A stretch of DNA of 64,000 nt from CAYSGL01 sp964520985 (GCA_964520985.1 CAZFPB010000002.1:248001-312000), one strand, 5' to 3'; positions 15,883 to 23,848 are shown, counted from the first letter of the stretch. Notes: generated by a model not told the origin, from the letters alone. A program made the numbers and translations.

Positions 15883-16266
15883 ATGGATTCCCTGTCTATT
15901 CAAAAAGCTAGTCATTTATGTAACGGCATAATTCCCGTTACAATCCAACATCTTGTTGATAAAGCTGATAATGCGTGCTCATCTCTGTTATTTGGGCAAC
16001 TAACCAATATCAAAGCATATCAACGTATCCCAATTGTGATATGCAGCAACGACTGGTTTATTCAACGTGAAATGGGGCAATATCGTGTTGATATTGATCC
16101 TAATACTCGTTATGTCGTTGATATCACCGGATATATTAACTTCCGCGAGGATCATTCGATTAAGGATGGTAAAGGGTACTGGAACATTACCACGTCATCA
16201 AATATCAAGGATATTCTTAAAATTAATTTCGATGCTCGCGTGGTCAACGTGTACGTTTTGAAGTAA
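15883..16266 (+). CDS. hypothetical early protein, 127 aa
   Basis: Not recognised. Alternating hydrophobic strands in the second half (RYVVDITGYINF) suggest a beta-rich domain; the N-terminal third is helical with two Cys. Transcribed from tandem promoters. Confidence 0.55.
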   Translation: MDSLSIQKASHLCNGIIPVTIQHLVDKADNACSSLLFGQLTNIKAYQRIPIVICSNDWFIQREMGQYRVDIDPNTRYVVDITGYINFREDHSIKDGKGYWNITTSSNIKDILKINFDARVVNVYVLK

Positions 16267-16307
16267 TATGATGTCAACAGTTACCAATTAGTGACAGGAT
16301 TCATCAA

Positions 16308-16685
16308 ATGAATAAGCGTATGATTGAACAGTGGCGGGCAGCTTACAGTGCATTTGTTGGTGCGTTCGATCATCCTGTTGCCCGTCGAAAACACGACGAC
16401 GAATTTGCAAAAGATGCTCGTGAACGACTTCGCGATTTTAACGAAGATATCAACCAGATGGTTGCACAACATGAGCAAGAAAGTAAACACCCATTGAAGA
16501 ATTGTCCGCATTGTGGCGATGACGAATTGGAAGGTGGTGCTCCGTTTCCGTTAAATCGTGAGCAAACATCATGGACTGTTCAGTGTGGCAATCCATCGTG
16601 TGGTGCGAGTGTTGAAGCACCAACTAAGCAAGAAGCAATTGAACGTTGGAACCGTAGAGTGGATGAATTGCCAGGAACACTTTAA
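16308..16685 (+). CDS. Lar-like zinc-ribbon protein
   Basis: Residues 64-118 match the Lar/restriction-alleviation zinc ribbon: NCPHCGDDE, then WTVQCGNPSCGASVE and a terminal EAIERWNRR. In the E. coli Rac prophage, Lar modulates EcoKI restriction and methylation; many phage proteins with this ribbon have unknown roles. The N-terminal 60 residues are a charged helical extension not present in Rac Lar (about 64 aa). No promoter is visible directly before it. Confidence 0.65.
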   Translation: MNKRMIEQWRAAYSAFVGAFDHPVARRKHDDEFAKDARERLRDFNEDINQMVAQHEQESKHPLKNCPHCGDDELEGGAPFPLNREQTSWTVQCGNPSCGASVEAPTKQEAIERWNRRVDELPGTL

Positions 16686-16697
16686 ACCGCACAAGCG

Positions 16698-16726
16698 TTG
16701 ACCTGCATTGGTGTTTTGCGTACGAT
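16698..16726 (+). promoter_or_regulatory. early promoter
   Basis: TTGACC, 17 bp, TACGAT. Confidence 0.6.
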
Positions 16727-16759
16727 GTAGGTCACGAATTTGTTATGGAAGATATTATC

Positions 16760-17146
16760 ATGCGATACAAATACGAAGAAAATGACGTCGTTACCATTCA
16801 TTCCAGTATCATGAATAATATTAACGGTTTGGAGAATGTAGTGCTCCAAAAGGAACTATTTGCTGAGAACGACTTCGAGGATGAACCTTATTACATCAAC
16901 GCCGAATTTAAATACCACGCCCATGAAGTAATTAAGGCGTGCTGTGAAAATAATATTCCGTTCGTTGTAACTGATGAAGATTTAAACGATGGAATGGACA
17001 ATGAATCTGTTGTCGGAATTTTATTCAAAAATGACCATGCCCCTGTCATGGGCTATAAGTTTATCAGTGTCTATATCAATGAAAAGCATTTAAGACCTGT
17101 TCAAGCAACATTGGATCAATTGAATACAAACAATAGGGTAGATTAA
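16760..17146 (+). CDS. hypothetical protein, 128 aa, related to the gene at 22530
   Basis: ATG 16760 is preferred over ATG 16745 because GGAAG stands before it. It starts with a basic strand and (E/D)-N-D-VVTI; the gene at 22530 starts similarly (EIDDIVTIND) and has the same length, acidic nature and overall plan. Function unknown. It immediately precedes the DUF262 gene. Confidence 0.55.
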   Translation: MRYKYEENDVVTIHSSIMNNINGLENVVLQKELFAENDFEDEPYYINAEFKYHAHEVIKACCENNIPFVVTDEDLNDGMDNESVVGILFKNDHAPVMGYKFISVYINEKHLRPVQATLDQLNTNNRVD

Positions 17147-17147
17147 A

Positions 17148-18026
17148 ATGGCTCGCAAGAAAAAAGAACAAGCTGTAATCGTCGACACTACTGAAGTTCG
17201 TCGCGAGCATGCTTTGCGCCATTTTAATGGTTTCGATAAAACTCCTATCAACATCGTTCCTACTCCGTCTCGCTTTTTCGAAATTGGTGAGACTGTTAGC
17301 TACGGTCATCTCAAAAACTGCGTCATTGAACAAGTCAACGATGACGGCAAATCGTATTTGATCAAATACGAAGCTAAGAATGAGTCCATTTCGTACATTT
17401 GTGCTTGGTGGTTTGACATCCAACGAAGCGATATCTGCAAAGATTTTGATAATGACAACGATAGTCTGTTTTCTCAGTATCATCAAGTTGAGCTGTACAA
17501 ACAGGATCTTGACAGCATTTTCTTTCTGATGACTCGTGGCGGTATCGTTTGTGATCCTATGTATCAGCGCGACTACGTTTGGACTGATTTTGATCGTGAA
17601 CAACTGCTGGATAGTCTGTTTGATCGTCTTGATCTTGGCAGCATTATTCTGATCAGCCATCGTGGTTATTTGCACGAACGCGACCAAACTATGCGTGTGT
17701 ATCGTACTATTGATCAGCGTGAGATTGGTGTTAAAGCGTGTGATGATTACACCAGCGCTATCGTCGATGGTCAGCAGCGTCTTACCACTCTGTACAACTT
17801 CTGGACTGATCGTTTCAAATATCGTGGTAAACTGTTCAGTGAGCTGAGTGCTCGTGATCGTCATGGTTTCAAACAGACTCAACTTTCTGTTCGCATGTTT
17901 AAAGAAGATCATCTTAACATTCGCGACGTTGTTCGTCTGTTTATTCAAACCAACCGTGGCGTTACTCAGTCGCCTGCTCATCTTACGCGCATGCAGCAGC
18001 TGTACAATGAACTTGAGGCACAGTAA
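17148..18026 (+). CDS. DUF262 (GmrS-type, ParB/Srx-fold) protein
   Basis: Residues 118-220 carry the DUF262 pattern: MYQRDYVWTDFDREQLLDS, a GSIILI strand, and IVDGQQRLTTLYNFW (DGQQR is the hallmark nucleotide-binding motif). DUF262 domains occur in GmrSD type IV restriction enzymes and in phage proteins. Here the downstream nuclease domain is absent; the protein is 292 aa with an N-terminal 90-residue domain of unknown fold. A role in DNA modification or in counter-restriction is possible but not shown. The stop overlaps the next start. Confidence 0.8.
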   Translation: MARKKKEQAVIVDTTEVRREHALRHFNGFDKTPINIVPTPSRFFEIGETVSYGHLKNCVIEQVNDDGKSYLIKYEAKNESISYICAWWFDIQRSDICKDFDNDNDSLFSQYHQVELYKQDLDSIFFLMTRGGIVCDPMYQRDYVWTDFDREQLLDSLFDRLDLGSIILISHRGYLHERDQTMRVYRTIDQREIGVKACDDYTSAIVDGQQRLTTLYNFWTDRFKYRGKLFSELSARDRHGFKQTQLSVRMFKEDHLNIRDVVRLFIQTNRGVTQSPAHLTRMQQLYNELEAQ

Positions 18027-18346
18027 TGGCTGACAAATATGATGTGTTGAATGTTCTTGAAAGAATGTTGAACACACGAATGGTAACGTGCGGTGACGAA
18101 CACGACACGTGGTATGGCTGTTATATGAATAAGCACATTTTATTGGAAGGTGCTTATAACCATCAGTACGAAACATACACGTTCTTTATTCACTTTTTAG
18201 AAAGCAGAGAATACAGTTGCCAGGACGTGATTGAGTATTTTGACAAATTGTCAACGCTTAAAACGATTATAGAAACATTTAAGCAATCAACGCTTGATAG
18301 AATGTTGTATAACCAATGGACTGACTTTAAAGTACCTACGGACTAA
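18026..18346 (+). CDS. hypothetical protein, 106 aa
   Basis: Not recognised. Overlaps the DUF262 stop (TAATGG), so it is translationally coupled to it. Aromatic-rich, acidic, no membrane segment. A partner role for the DUF262 protein is only an inference from position. Confidence 0.5.
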   Translation: MADKYDVLNVLERMLNTRMVTCGDEHDTWYGCYMNKHILLEGAYNHQYETYTFFIHFLESREYSCQDVIEYFDKLSTLKTIIETFKQSTLDRMLYNQWTDFKVPTD

Positions 18347-18356
18347 TAGGGCACAT

Positions 18357-18584
18357 ATGATGCGGACGGTTCGATTACAGATCAAGACGCCAATACGCAA
18401 TCGTATATATTGCCACATTTTTCTGTGTAATCTTGAAAGTAACACAGAAGAGATAATGTGCAGTACGACGTTTGAGCATGCCCTTAAAATGTGCAGTCAA
18501 GAACGGTACATCATCAAAAATCCAAGTGAGATCTTGCAGTTTATCATCGATAATTGCAGGGTATTCACCAAAGATACATACTGA
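18357..18584 (+). CDS. hypothetical protein, 75 aa
   Basis: Not recognised. Two adjacent ATGs follow AGGG; the first is used here. Basic N-terminus, several Cys (4 in 75 residues). Same operon as its neighbours. Confidence 0.45.
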   Translation: MMRTVRLQIKTPIRNRIYCHIFLCNLESNTEEIMCSTTFEHALKMCSQERYIIKNPSEILQFIIDNCRVFTKDTY

Positions 18585-18596
18585 GGATCAATCATC

Positions 18597-19337
18597 ATGG
18601 CGACGATTCAATCGTATCAACAACTGAGTGCCGTAAACCAAGAACGTGCATCAGCTATGTTTGTCGATGCTGGTCCTGATGATCAGTACTGGTATGAGCT
18701 TGATCTTTGCGGCAAAATTCTATGTCGAAACAAGATGTTTAATGGTTCTGAAGTTGAAACTTACTTGACTGAAGTTCTCAATTTGGTTAAATGGAGTCAA
18801 TCTGACGGATTTGTTCAGTACGTGCGGCGAGAAAACGATTACTATTATACGTGTGGGATATCTATTGGATTGGGAATAGCTCCTAACGATACATATCTTC
18901 ACCGTATTAAATTAGACATGGGTCAAGGCCATTTTTATCACCATTTGACAGGATACCAAGTGTGTAGTATTTCTCCCAGCGCGTTTGATCATTTGATTGC
19001 TCTGTACCATGCGTGGGAACAACAACCATTTCCGGTCCGACCCCATCTAGATCCATTGATTGAACAAATTGATCAAGCACGTGAAATGATTACGGAACCG
19101 CGCGGTATTCGTGGCCATCTGATTGATAATATCATTCGCGCAAAAATGCACAAGGATCTAGGACGATATGAATCGGTACTCAAACAAATTATATATGGCA
19201 ATAAACAAATATCGTCCAAACAACGCAAACAATTGCACGAACGAATAATCACAGTGGGCGATTTTCGCCAAATAGGTGATACGAAATTGGTTGAAATTTA
19301 TGACCGGTTTCGTTCTCGGTGGAGTGTGCAACGATGA
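18597..19337 (+). CDS. hypothetical protein, 246 aa
   Basis: Not recognised. The N-terminal half is mixed alpha/beta with Tyr-rich strands; residues 150-235 are helical and basic, ending RFRSRWSVQR. SD GAGGA precedes the ATG. The stop overlaps the next gene's start. Confidence 0.55.
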   Translation: MATIQSYQQLSAVNQERASAMFVDAGPDDQYWYELDLCGKILCRNKMFNGSEVETYLTEVLNLVKWSQSDGFVQYVRRENDYYYTCGISIGLGIAPNDTYLHRIKLDMGQGHFYHHLTGYQVCSISPSAFDHLIALYHAWEQQPFPVRPHLDPLIEQIDQAREMITEPRGIRGHLIDNIIRAKMHKDLGRYESVLKQIIYGNKQISSKQRKQLHERIITVGDFRQIGDTKLVEIYDRFRSRWSVQR

Positions 19338-19678
19338 TCGACATCGCGAAATTGGAACGTCATCTGACGGACAAAGTCAGGATGGTTCAAACTGAATGTA
19401 AAGATCCTGAATTCAGGAGACTTGCCGATCATGAATTTATGAATTGCAGAAATCCAGATGTTTCTGTAATCGTTACTGAGTTTGACAAATATTGCGGATG
19501 TATTGTTGTTCGTACGCGGTTCAATCGTGAAGAACACAAATTCATCCATCAACTAACAGAAGATCAGTTCTTGGCATTAACTTGGGATAAAATTGAAGCG
19601 TTGGCAACTTTTGTTAATAAAGTCAACGACGACAATAGATTTAACGTCAACTGGATTGAGAAGCTGATGTCATGCTGA
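19334..19678 (+). CDS. hypothetical protein, 114 aa
   Basis: Not recognised. ATG 19334 overlaps the upstream TGA and follows GGAG. Helical N-terminus, two strands in the middle (VSVIVTEF, CIVVRTRF), helical C-terminus. Overlaps the RNase H-like gene by 7 bases. Confidence 0.5.
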   Translation: MIDIAKLERHLTDKVRMVQTECKDPEFRRLADHEFMNCRNPDVSVIVTEFDKYCGCIVVRTRFNREEHKFIHQLTEDQFLALTWDKIEALATFVNKVNDDNRFNVNWIEKLMSC

Positions 19679-20151
19679 TTACTATTATTGCTGACGCATC
19701 ACATTGTCCTGAAACTAAAGTTGCTGGGTACGGATTTTGGATTGCTGGGCAGCGAGGTAAAATGAGCGGATCTGGTGCAATGCGAGAACTGTGTGCCAGT
19801 AGCACAGTAGCTGAAATGCAAGCGATCGTTAATGCATTGCATACTGGAATTTCAACTCAGTTGATACAATCCAACGATCATGTGCTGTGTCAAACAGATA
19901 GCACAGCCGCAATCAGTGGACTATCTGGCGTTCGTGTGGTTCAGAATGATCAGGAAAAGGTAACTAAGTTGTTACTGGATCAATTATGCAATCGCCATAT
20001 ATTAACTGTTGAATTTCGGCACGTTAAAGGTCATACTGGTCGTATGGAAGCTCGATATGCTTCTAATCGACACTGCGATATTCAAGCGCGCCGTGAAATG
20101 AGAATGGCGAGAAAAATATTCTTAAATCATCAGGAATCTGGTAATGAGTGA
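19672..20151 (+). CDS. RNase H-fold protein
   Basis: Divergent RNase H-like fold: ITIIADASH at the N-terminus (Asp 8), SSTVAEMQAI (Glu about 47), CQTDSTAAI (Asp about 84) and HVKGHTG followed by N-x-x-CD (terminal acidic). All four acidic positions of the fold appear present, so it may be an active hybrid nuclease. It lacks the GNPGPGG loop of true RNase HI. Paralogous in fold to rnhA at 15112. It overlaps genes on both sides. Confidence 0.7.
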   Translation: MLITIIADASHCPETKVAGYGFWIAGQRGKMSGSGAMRELCASSTVAEMQAIVNALHTGISTQLIQSNDHVLCQTDSTAAISGLSGVRVVQNDQEKVTKLLLDQLCNRHILTVEFRHVKGHTGRMEARYASNRHCDIQARREMRMARKIFLNHQESGNE

Positions 20152-20470
20152 CAGAAAATACCTTGGCGAAACGCAAATGGCTGTTAAAGATTCGCCATTT
20201 GCTAATTATACACCAGCTGACTGGGCTATGTATTATATCACCAGATATGGTGGAATCAATGGTGATCACCATAAAGCATGGGTGTTGGATCACGCATCAC
20301 GTGCCCTTAAAGGTGGCCAACCTGTTGATCTTCGTCTCGCTACGTGGAGTGACGGCTATCAAGAATGGAGAGTATATGAACTGTCCCAAACTGAAGAGTA
20401 TTGGGCATGGCGGCGTGGTGATTGTGATGACGGCGGTGAATACATATACGACGAAGGAATTGCTCCTTAA
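20144..20470 (+). CDS. conserved phage hypothetical protein, 108 aa
   Basis: The stretch from DWAMYYITRYGGING through HHKAWVLDHASRALKG to the L-x-x-WSDG strand looks like a small family common in podo- and myophages (recognised by pattern, no function known). Acidic C-terminus. It overlaps the preceding gene by 8 bases. Confidence 0.6.
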   Translation: MSDRKYLGETQMAVKDSPFANYTPADWAMYYITRYGGINGDHHKAWVLDHASRALKGGQPVDLRLATWSDGYQEWRVYELSQTEEYWAWRRGDCDDGGEYIYDEGIAP

Positions 20471-20485
20471 ACGGTAATTACTCTG

Positions 20486-20514
20486 TTGACATTGGCCATA
20501 GGTCATGGTAATAT
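20486..20514 (+). promoter_or_regulatory. early promoter with inverted repeat around the -10
   Basis: TTGACA, 17 bp, TAATAT. AGGTCAT (20500-20506) and ATGACCT (20513-20519) are perfect inverted repeats around the -10, operator-like. Confidence 0.65.
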
Positions 20515-20552
20515 GACCTCAACATCAACGAGCAACACAAGGAAACGCAAAC

Positions 20553-20678
20553 ATGTTTTTCTTCTCGACTCGCCAACTCGCTCGCAACTGGGCTGCCAAA
20601 GCTGGCTACAAATTCGTCGACAAAGGTGCTGATTCTCCTGCCAATCAACGGTGGGGCGTCAAAGTCCTCGGTCGGTAA
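20553..20678 (+). CDS. conserved small phage protein, 41 aa
   Basis: Starts ATG 20553 after AAGGAAA. The N-terminal STRQLARNWA helix and the C-terminal NQRWGVKVL strand, with a K-x-VD-x-GADSP linker, resemble a very small conserved protein found in many phages. Function unknown. Codons are GC-rich (CTC, GGC, CGC), unlike the neighbours. Confidence 0.55.
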   Translation: MFFFSTRQLARNWAAKAGYKFVDKGADSPANQRWGVKVLGR

Positions 20679-20684
20679 CATCTT

Positions 20685-20757
20685 CCAGGGGTGAGTGCTG
20701 ATCTACACAGGAAGTGTAACAGTGCGTCCGTCCTCAACCGGCACCCCTGGCCCCATT
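20685..20757 (+). ncRNA. structured leader/terminator element
   Basis: CCAGGGGTG (20685-20693) pairs with CACCCCTGG (20742-20750) and is followed by CCCCATTTTT. The 48-nt loop itself contains TACAC/GTGTA (20704-20708 with 20714-20718). This could be a terminator with a branched loop or a regulatory RNA between two small genes. Confidence 0.5.
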
Positions 20758-20793
20758 TTTCATCAACGCAAACTAAGCAAGGCTAAAACTGAA

Positions 20794-21030
20794 ATGAAAA
20801 CTCAACTGATCGTCAAAAAAGCAAAAACCCTGTTCTCGCAAATGGCTGTAGCTGCCAATGATCCGTCGATTCGCGAAAACCTCGCAAAAGACGTGACCAA
20901 ACTGCTGCGCGACAATCACAACCCTACTCTCCCTTCTGTCGTTCGTCTCGCTGAACGTGCTCGTCGTTCGGAGCTGGTGCCGGAAGAAGTCACCGCTACG
21001 ATTCTTCGCCACCCCGCAAATCGCGGGTAA
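20794..21030 (+). CDS. hypothetical small protein, 78 aa
   Basis: ATG 20794 (SD AAGG) gives a basic, fully helical product. An upstream in-frame ATG at 20695 lies inside the structured element and is unlikely. GC-rich codons match the preceding small gene, suggesting that both are highly expressed. Function unknown. Confidence 0.55.
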   Translation: MKTQLIVKKAKTLFSQMAVAANDPSIRENLAKDVTKLLRDNHNPTLPSVVRLAERARRSELVPEEVTATILRHPANRG

Positions 21031-21060
21031 TACCGGTTGCAGGTCTCTCGTTGTGACCTA

Positions 21061-21083
21061 GCCGCCTACGGGCGGCTTTTTTT
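21061..21083 (+). terminator. rho-independent terminator
   Basis: GCCGCC, TACG loop, GGCGGC, then TTTTTTT. Confidence 0.9.
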
Positions 21084-21098
21084 ATTTGGAGTAGACAA

Positions 21099-21908
21099 AT
21101 GCAATTGGCGGGGGTTTTGTTTTTAGCTGCAATCATTTTTATTCCGTTTATGTTGATATCGTGGTATGAACGGAATAAAAAATGGAGCGTAACACCTATT
21201 GCGCCGACTGATACACAATCAACTGCTGTAGGTAACGTTAAAGCAGTAACGGTGCGATATACGCACAACGTAGAAACAAAAATACAATATAAACAAATTT
21301 TTCAAAATGGTTTTTGGTGGTATATCAATCCACACACAGGCAATTTGACGCTTGGTCAACCATATCACAACTATGGGAAGTGCTATGTGACTGACACTAC
21401 CATTCAAATTATTTGTAAAAGTGGCACCAATTTGAATTGGATTAAAACTCATGGAATAGACGAGTACATAAAGCCAGGTATGGTATTAAACATCAAATGT
21501 GCTGAATCGTTAACATCATTTGAAGGTTTACCAGCTGTTCACTTTTCATCAATCGTAGTCGATTGTACTGATACTCAAATTTCACAAGATATCGTTAAAT
21601 GGTTGTTTAATACCAAATTGTCTGCATTAAGTGTACAATTTAACCTCAATCTTACGACATACTACAGCATCAATTGGTTACCATTATTGGTTGATTTTCT
21701 ATTCGAAAAAGTTACTATTTTTGTTAAAATCCCCGATGAAGCATATATAAAACACATAGACGCGATACTTTTTAAATCATATATGTTACAGGATATTCTT
21801 AATCGCCATATTCAATCTCGTGACATATTAGGTTGTCAAGAAGCGTTAATAGATGCAGGGTTGAGTGAATTTGCATCTATGCCCAAATACGTAACCAAGA
21901 AAGGTTGA
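21099..21908 (+). CDS. membrane-anchored member of the LRR/CQEELIDAG family, 269 aa
   Basis: An N-terminal hydrophobic helix (residues about 3-24) precedes a soluble region with leucine-rich-repeat-like segments (LTSFEGLPAVHF). It ends with the family motif DILGCQEALIDAGLSEF, shared with the proteins at 27711, 30515, 31100, 34590 and 35285. It is the only member with a membrane anchor and has an 8-residue extension after the motif. Function unknown; it probably faces the periplasm. Confidence 0.65.
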   Translation: MQLAGVLFLAAIIFIPFMLISWYERNKKWSVTPIAPTDTQSTAVGNVKAVTVRYTHNVETKIQYKQIFQNGFWWYINPHTGNLTLGQPYHNYGKCYVTDTTIQIICKSGTNLNWIKTHGIDEYIKPGMVLNIKCAESLTSFEGLPAVHFSSIVVDCTDTQISQDIVKWLFNTKLSALSVQFNLNLTTYYSINWLPLLVDFLFEKVTIFVKIPDEAYIKHIDAILFKSYMLQDILNRHIQSRDILGCQEALIDAGLSEFASMPKYVTKKG

Positions 21909-21933
21909 CCTACATCACAAGATAGTCTATGCT
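21905..21933 (+). promoter_or_regulatory. early promoter
   Basis: TTGACC, 17 bp, TATGCT. Confidence 0.65.
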
Positions 21934-21934
21934 G

Positions 21935-21960
21935 TTGCAACAATCGGAGGATTGTTGCAA
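21935..21960 (+). promoter_or_regulatory. 11-bp leader hairpin with GGAG tetraloop as SD
   Basis: TTGCAACAATC (21935-21945) pairs perfectly with GATTGTTGCAA (21950-21960). The tetraloop is GGAG, the only SD, and the last paired base is the A of the ATG start at 21960. Confidence 0.75.
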
Positions 21961-22463
21961 TGGACCTCAAAACGTTTCTTAATGAATTGGCATTAGGATT
22001 ATGTGAAAAATTCAGTAACCTCAACTGTGGTGGTTGTGGTGTCATTGCAGCTATTGTCGGTAAGAACCTGTCCCAAATCGTTGACGTATCATGTATTACG
22101 TTTTCACGTTATGATCTTGGTATTCCCAGTCAAAATATCATGAAGCGTGTAGGGATTGACAATATCGAAGATCCTGACAAATGGGAAGAAGCTGGTATTT
22201 CATTTACCCATATTATGTTGAAGTTTGAGGTCAACGGAATTGGTCATTTATTTGATATCAACGGTGTAACTAGGGATGTTGACATAACAGCATGGGCCAA
22301 GTATCGCCGAATTCCGGGCGAGCTCCCTTTAGACGTGATTTGTACGATTTCGGAGGTGGAATTCTTTTGGAATCATACATTTAATCGCGATCAAATCTGC
22401 CATATTCGCGAATTCGTCGAGCAAAAATTTCGCTTATATATCAAGAAGTTACGTTTACATTAA
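21960..22463 (+). CDS. hypothetical protein with Cys/His/Asp pattern, 167 aa
   Basis: NCGGCGVIA about residue 22, F-x-HIMLKF about 84 and HLFDINGVT about 96 give a Cys-His-Asp order like that of papain-fold or transglutaminase-like hydrolases. The similarity is a pattern only and no family could be named with certainty. The C-terminal 60 residues are helical and basic. Its translation depends on the leader hairpin above. Confidence 0.55.
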   Translation: MDLKTFLNELALGLCEKFSNLNCGGCGVIAAIVGKNLSQIVDVSCITFSRYDLGIPSQNIMKRVGIDNIEDPDKWEEAGISFTHIMLKFEVNGIGHLFDINGVTRDVDITAWAKYRRIPGELPLDVICTISEVEFFWNHTFNRDQICHIREFVEQKFRLYIKKLRLH

Positions 22464-22468
22464 TTTGC

Positions 22469-22497
22469 TTGACCTTTCTCGAAATTTCATGTATGTT
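22469..22497 (+). promoter_or_regulatory. early promoter
   Basis: TTGACC, 17 bp, TATGTT. Confidence 0.6.
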
Positions 22498-22529
22498 CTT
22501 GATTTCCTTCACTTTTTAGGACAAAAACC

Positions 22530-22916
22530 ATGCAATTCAAGTTTGAGATTGATGATATTGTAACGATCAATGATAGGACGATTGCCGAAATTCTGGCAAA
22601 ACCCGAGAATGAAGATTGGATTAAAGGAATCTCTGCTCAGCGGGAATTAGGAGTTGGGGATGGTAATATTGAAAATCTTAACGATATCAAAGAGTTATTT
22701 ACGGCGTGTGCAATGGAAGCAGTTGAATTCAAAGTAGAAGCCGTTACAACTGCATTATTTAACAGTTGTGAACCTGTCTTACATATTGTACGGTACGATC
22801 CACAAAGGCTGGTCAACGGATATAGCAACATCATGTTATGGATCGTGCAATCTGCATTGATTCCAACTCCTGAAACGTTGAATAGCTTACTGAGTGAATA
22901 CGGGCTGGATTTGTAA
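22530..22916 (+). CDS. hypothetical protein, 128 aa, related to the gene at 16760
   Basis: Begins with a short basic strand then EIDDIVTIND, as in the gene at 16760, with equal length and an acidic central part. Function unknown. Weak SD (AGGA) well upstream of the ATG. Confidence 0.5.
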   Translation: MQFKFEIDDIVTINDRTIAEILAKPENEDWIKGISAQRELGVGDGNIENLNDIKELFTACAMEAVEFKVEAVTTALFNSCEPVLHIVRYDPQRLVNGYSNIMLWIVQSALIPTPETLNSLLSEYGLDL

Positions 22917-22948
22917 GTATCCCACATCGGACGTGAGGTGCAATTAAC

Positions 22949-23230
22949 ATGCTGATCCATTTAGAAATTCTCGTGGTATTTTCGTTGCTTATTCTTGGGA
23001 TTTGTTTGTTATATCGCACCTCAGTTTTTTGGGTTAGGCAATCATATTCATTTTATCAACGCACTAAAGTGCTCGGCGAATATGACGATCATGAATTGCA
23101 GAAATTGAAGCGGATGTTTTACCAGATGCAACGTGAATGGCGGCGGAGAGTTATTCCGACCTTAATTCTGTACGTATTAGTTGTTGCTGCCACAAGCACT
23201 AGATTATCCCATCTGTTGACCTCATTGTGA
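22949..23230 (+). CDS. two-pass membrane protein with basic coiled loop, 93 aa
   Basis: Membrane helices at about residues 6-26 and 70-88. The loop between them is helical and rich in Arg/Lys/Gln, as in small phage inner-membrane proteins. Function unknown. Confidence 0.55.
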   Translation: MLIHLEILVVFSLLILGICLLYRTSVFWVRQSYSFYQRTKVLGEYDDHELQKLKRMFYQMQREWRRRVIPTLILYVLVVAATSTRLSHLLTSL

Positions 23231-23244
23231 TAATATAGTACGAT
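23216..23244 (+). promoter_or_regulatory. early promoter
   Basis: TTGACC, 17 bp, TACGAT. It overlaps the stop of the preceding membrane gene. Confidence 0.6.
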
Positions 23245-23285
23245 TGCATCATGTTTGACCTTCCATTATGGCAAATGGTGTTCAC

Positions 23286-23783
23286 ATGATTAATTTGTAC
23301 GAAGTGATGAAGTCTGTTAATGGTGCAACTTTCATTTCGATCTGCACGTCAACTGATCCGCCTCTTTTGCTTGGCAATAAGAATCCGATGAAAGGTCGAG
23401 TTCGCAAGCATGTCAAAGATTCGAGCGTGATGGTATTCCAAAACAAACGAATCAACGGATATGAAGCGATGGTTCACCGTCGTTTGGTTCAAGAAGGTAA
23501 AGATCCCAAATCATTCATTTTGAGCAATCGTCAATGGGGTCAACGCATTATTAATACCCCTTTTGTCGAACATAAGGGCAAGTTTTATCTTGAAGTGATT
23601 TTCCTTCGGTGCGGCGAAATTATTTACACGTTGGATGGGTCTATTATTGACCCATCCGAGATTATCGGTCTTAAACCTAAGGCCGAAGAAGGCGAACAGG
23701 GAGGTCTGGATAATAAAGTAATTATTCGGACCTACGCTTTGCAAAGCATTAATAGCATTACTATCAACAAAAAACACTTATGA
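23286..23783 (+). CDS. conserved phage hypothetical protein, 165 aa
   Basis: Recognised as a family seen in many large phages from its order of motifs: NPMKGRVRKH, VMVFQNKRINGYEAMV, RRLVQEGKDP and FVEHKGKFYLEVIF. No function is known. ATG 23286 is preferred over ATG 23268, which lies in a small CCATT/AATGG hairpin loop; either is possible. Confidence 0.65.
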   Translation: MINLYEVMKSVNGATFISICTSTDPPLLLGNKNPMKGRVRKHVKDSSVMVFQNKRINGYEAMVHRRLVQEGKDPKSFILSNRQWGQRIINTPFVEHKGKFYLEVIFLRCGEIIYTLDGSIIDPSEIIGLKPKAEEGEQGGLDNKVIIRTYALQSINSITINKKHL

Positions 23784-23784
23784 T

Positions 23785-23809
23785 GATTTTACGTTTTCTA
23801 TGTAAAATC
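23785..23809 (+). other. hairpin 1 of 3
   Basis: GATTTTAC (23785-23792) pairs with GTAAAATC (23802-23809), right after the stop of the preceding gene. Confidence 0.55.
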
Positions 23810-23817
23810 GTTGTAGT

Positions 23818-23842
23818 TTGATTATATAGTTGATATAATCAA
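23818..23842 (+). other. hairpin 2 of 3
   Basis: TTGATTATAT (23818-23827) pairs perfectly with ATATAATCAA (23833-23842), loop AGTTG, followed by TTTC. Confidence 0.6.
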
Positions 23843-23848
23843 TTTCTA

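Noticed and set aside
17076..18176. Minus-strand open frame of 366 codons opposite the DUF262 gene
   Set aside because: It is antisense to a clear DUF262 protein with DGQQR motif and SD; its sequence is low in recognisable motifs. Long antisense frames arise from codon bias of the real gene.
20685..20757. preQ1 riboswitch
   Set aside because: Considered because of FolE2 elsewhere, but the class I or II core motifs are not recognisable, and no queuosine gene follows. Kept only as an unclassified element.
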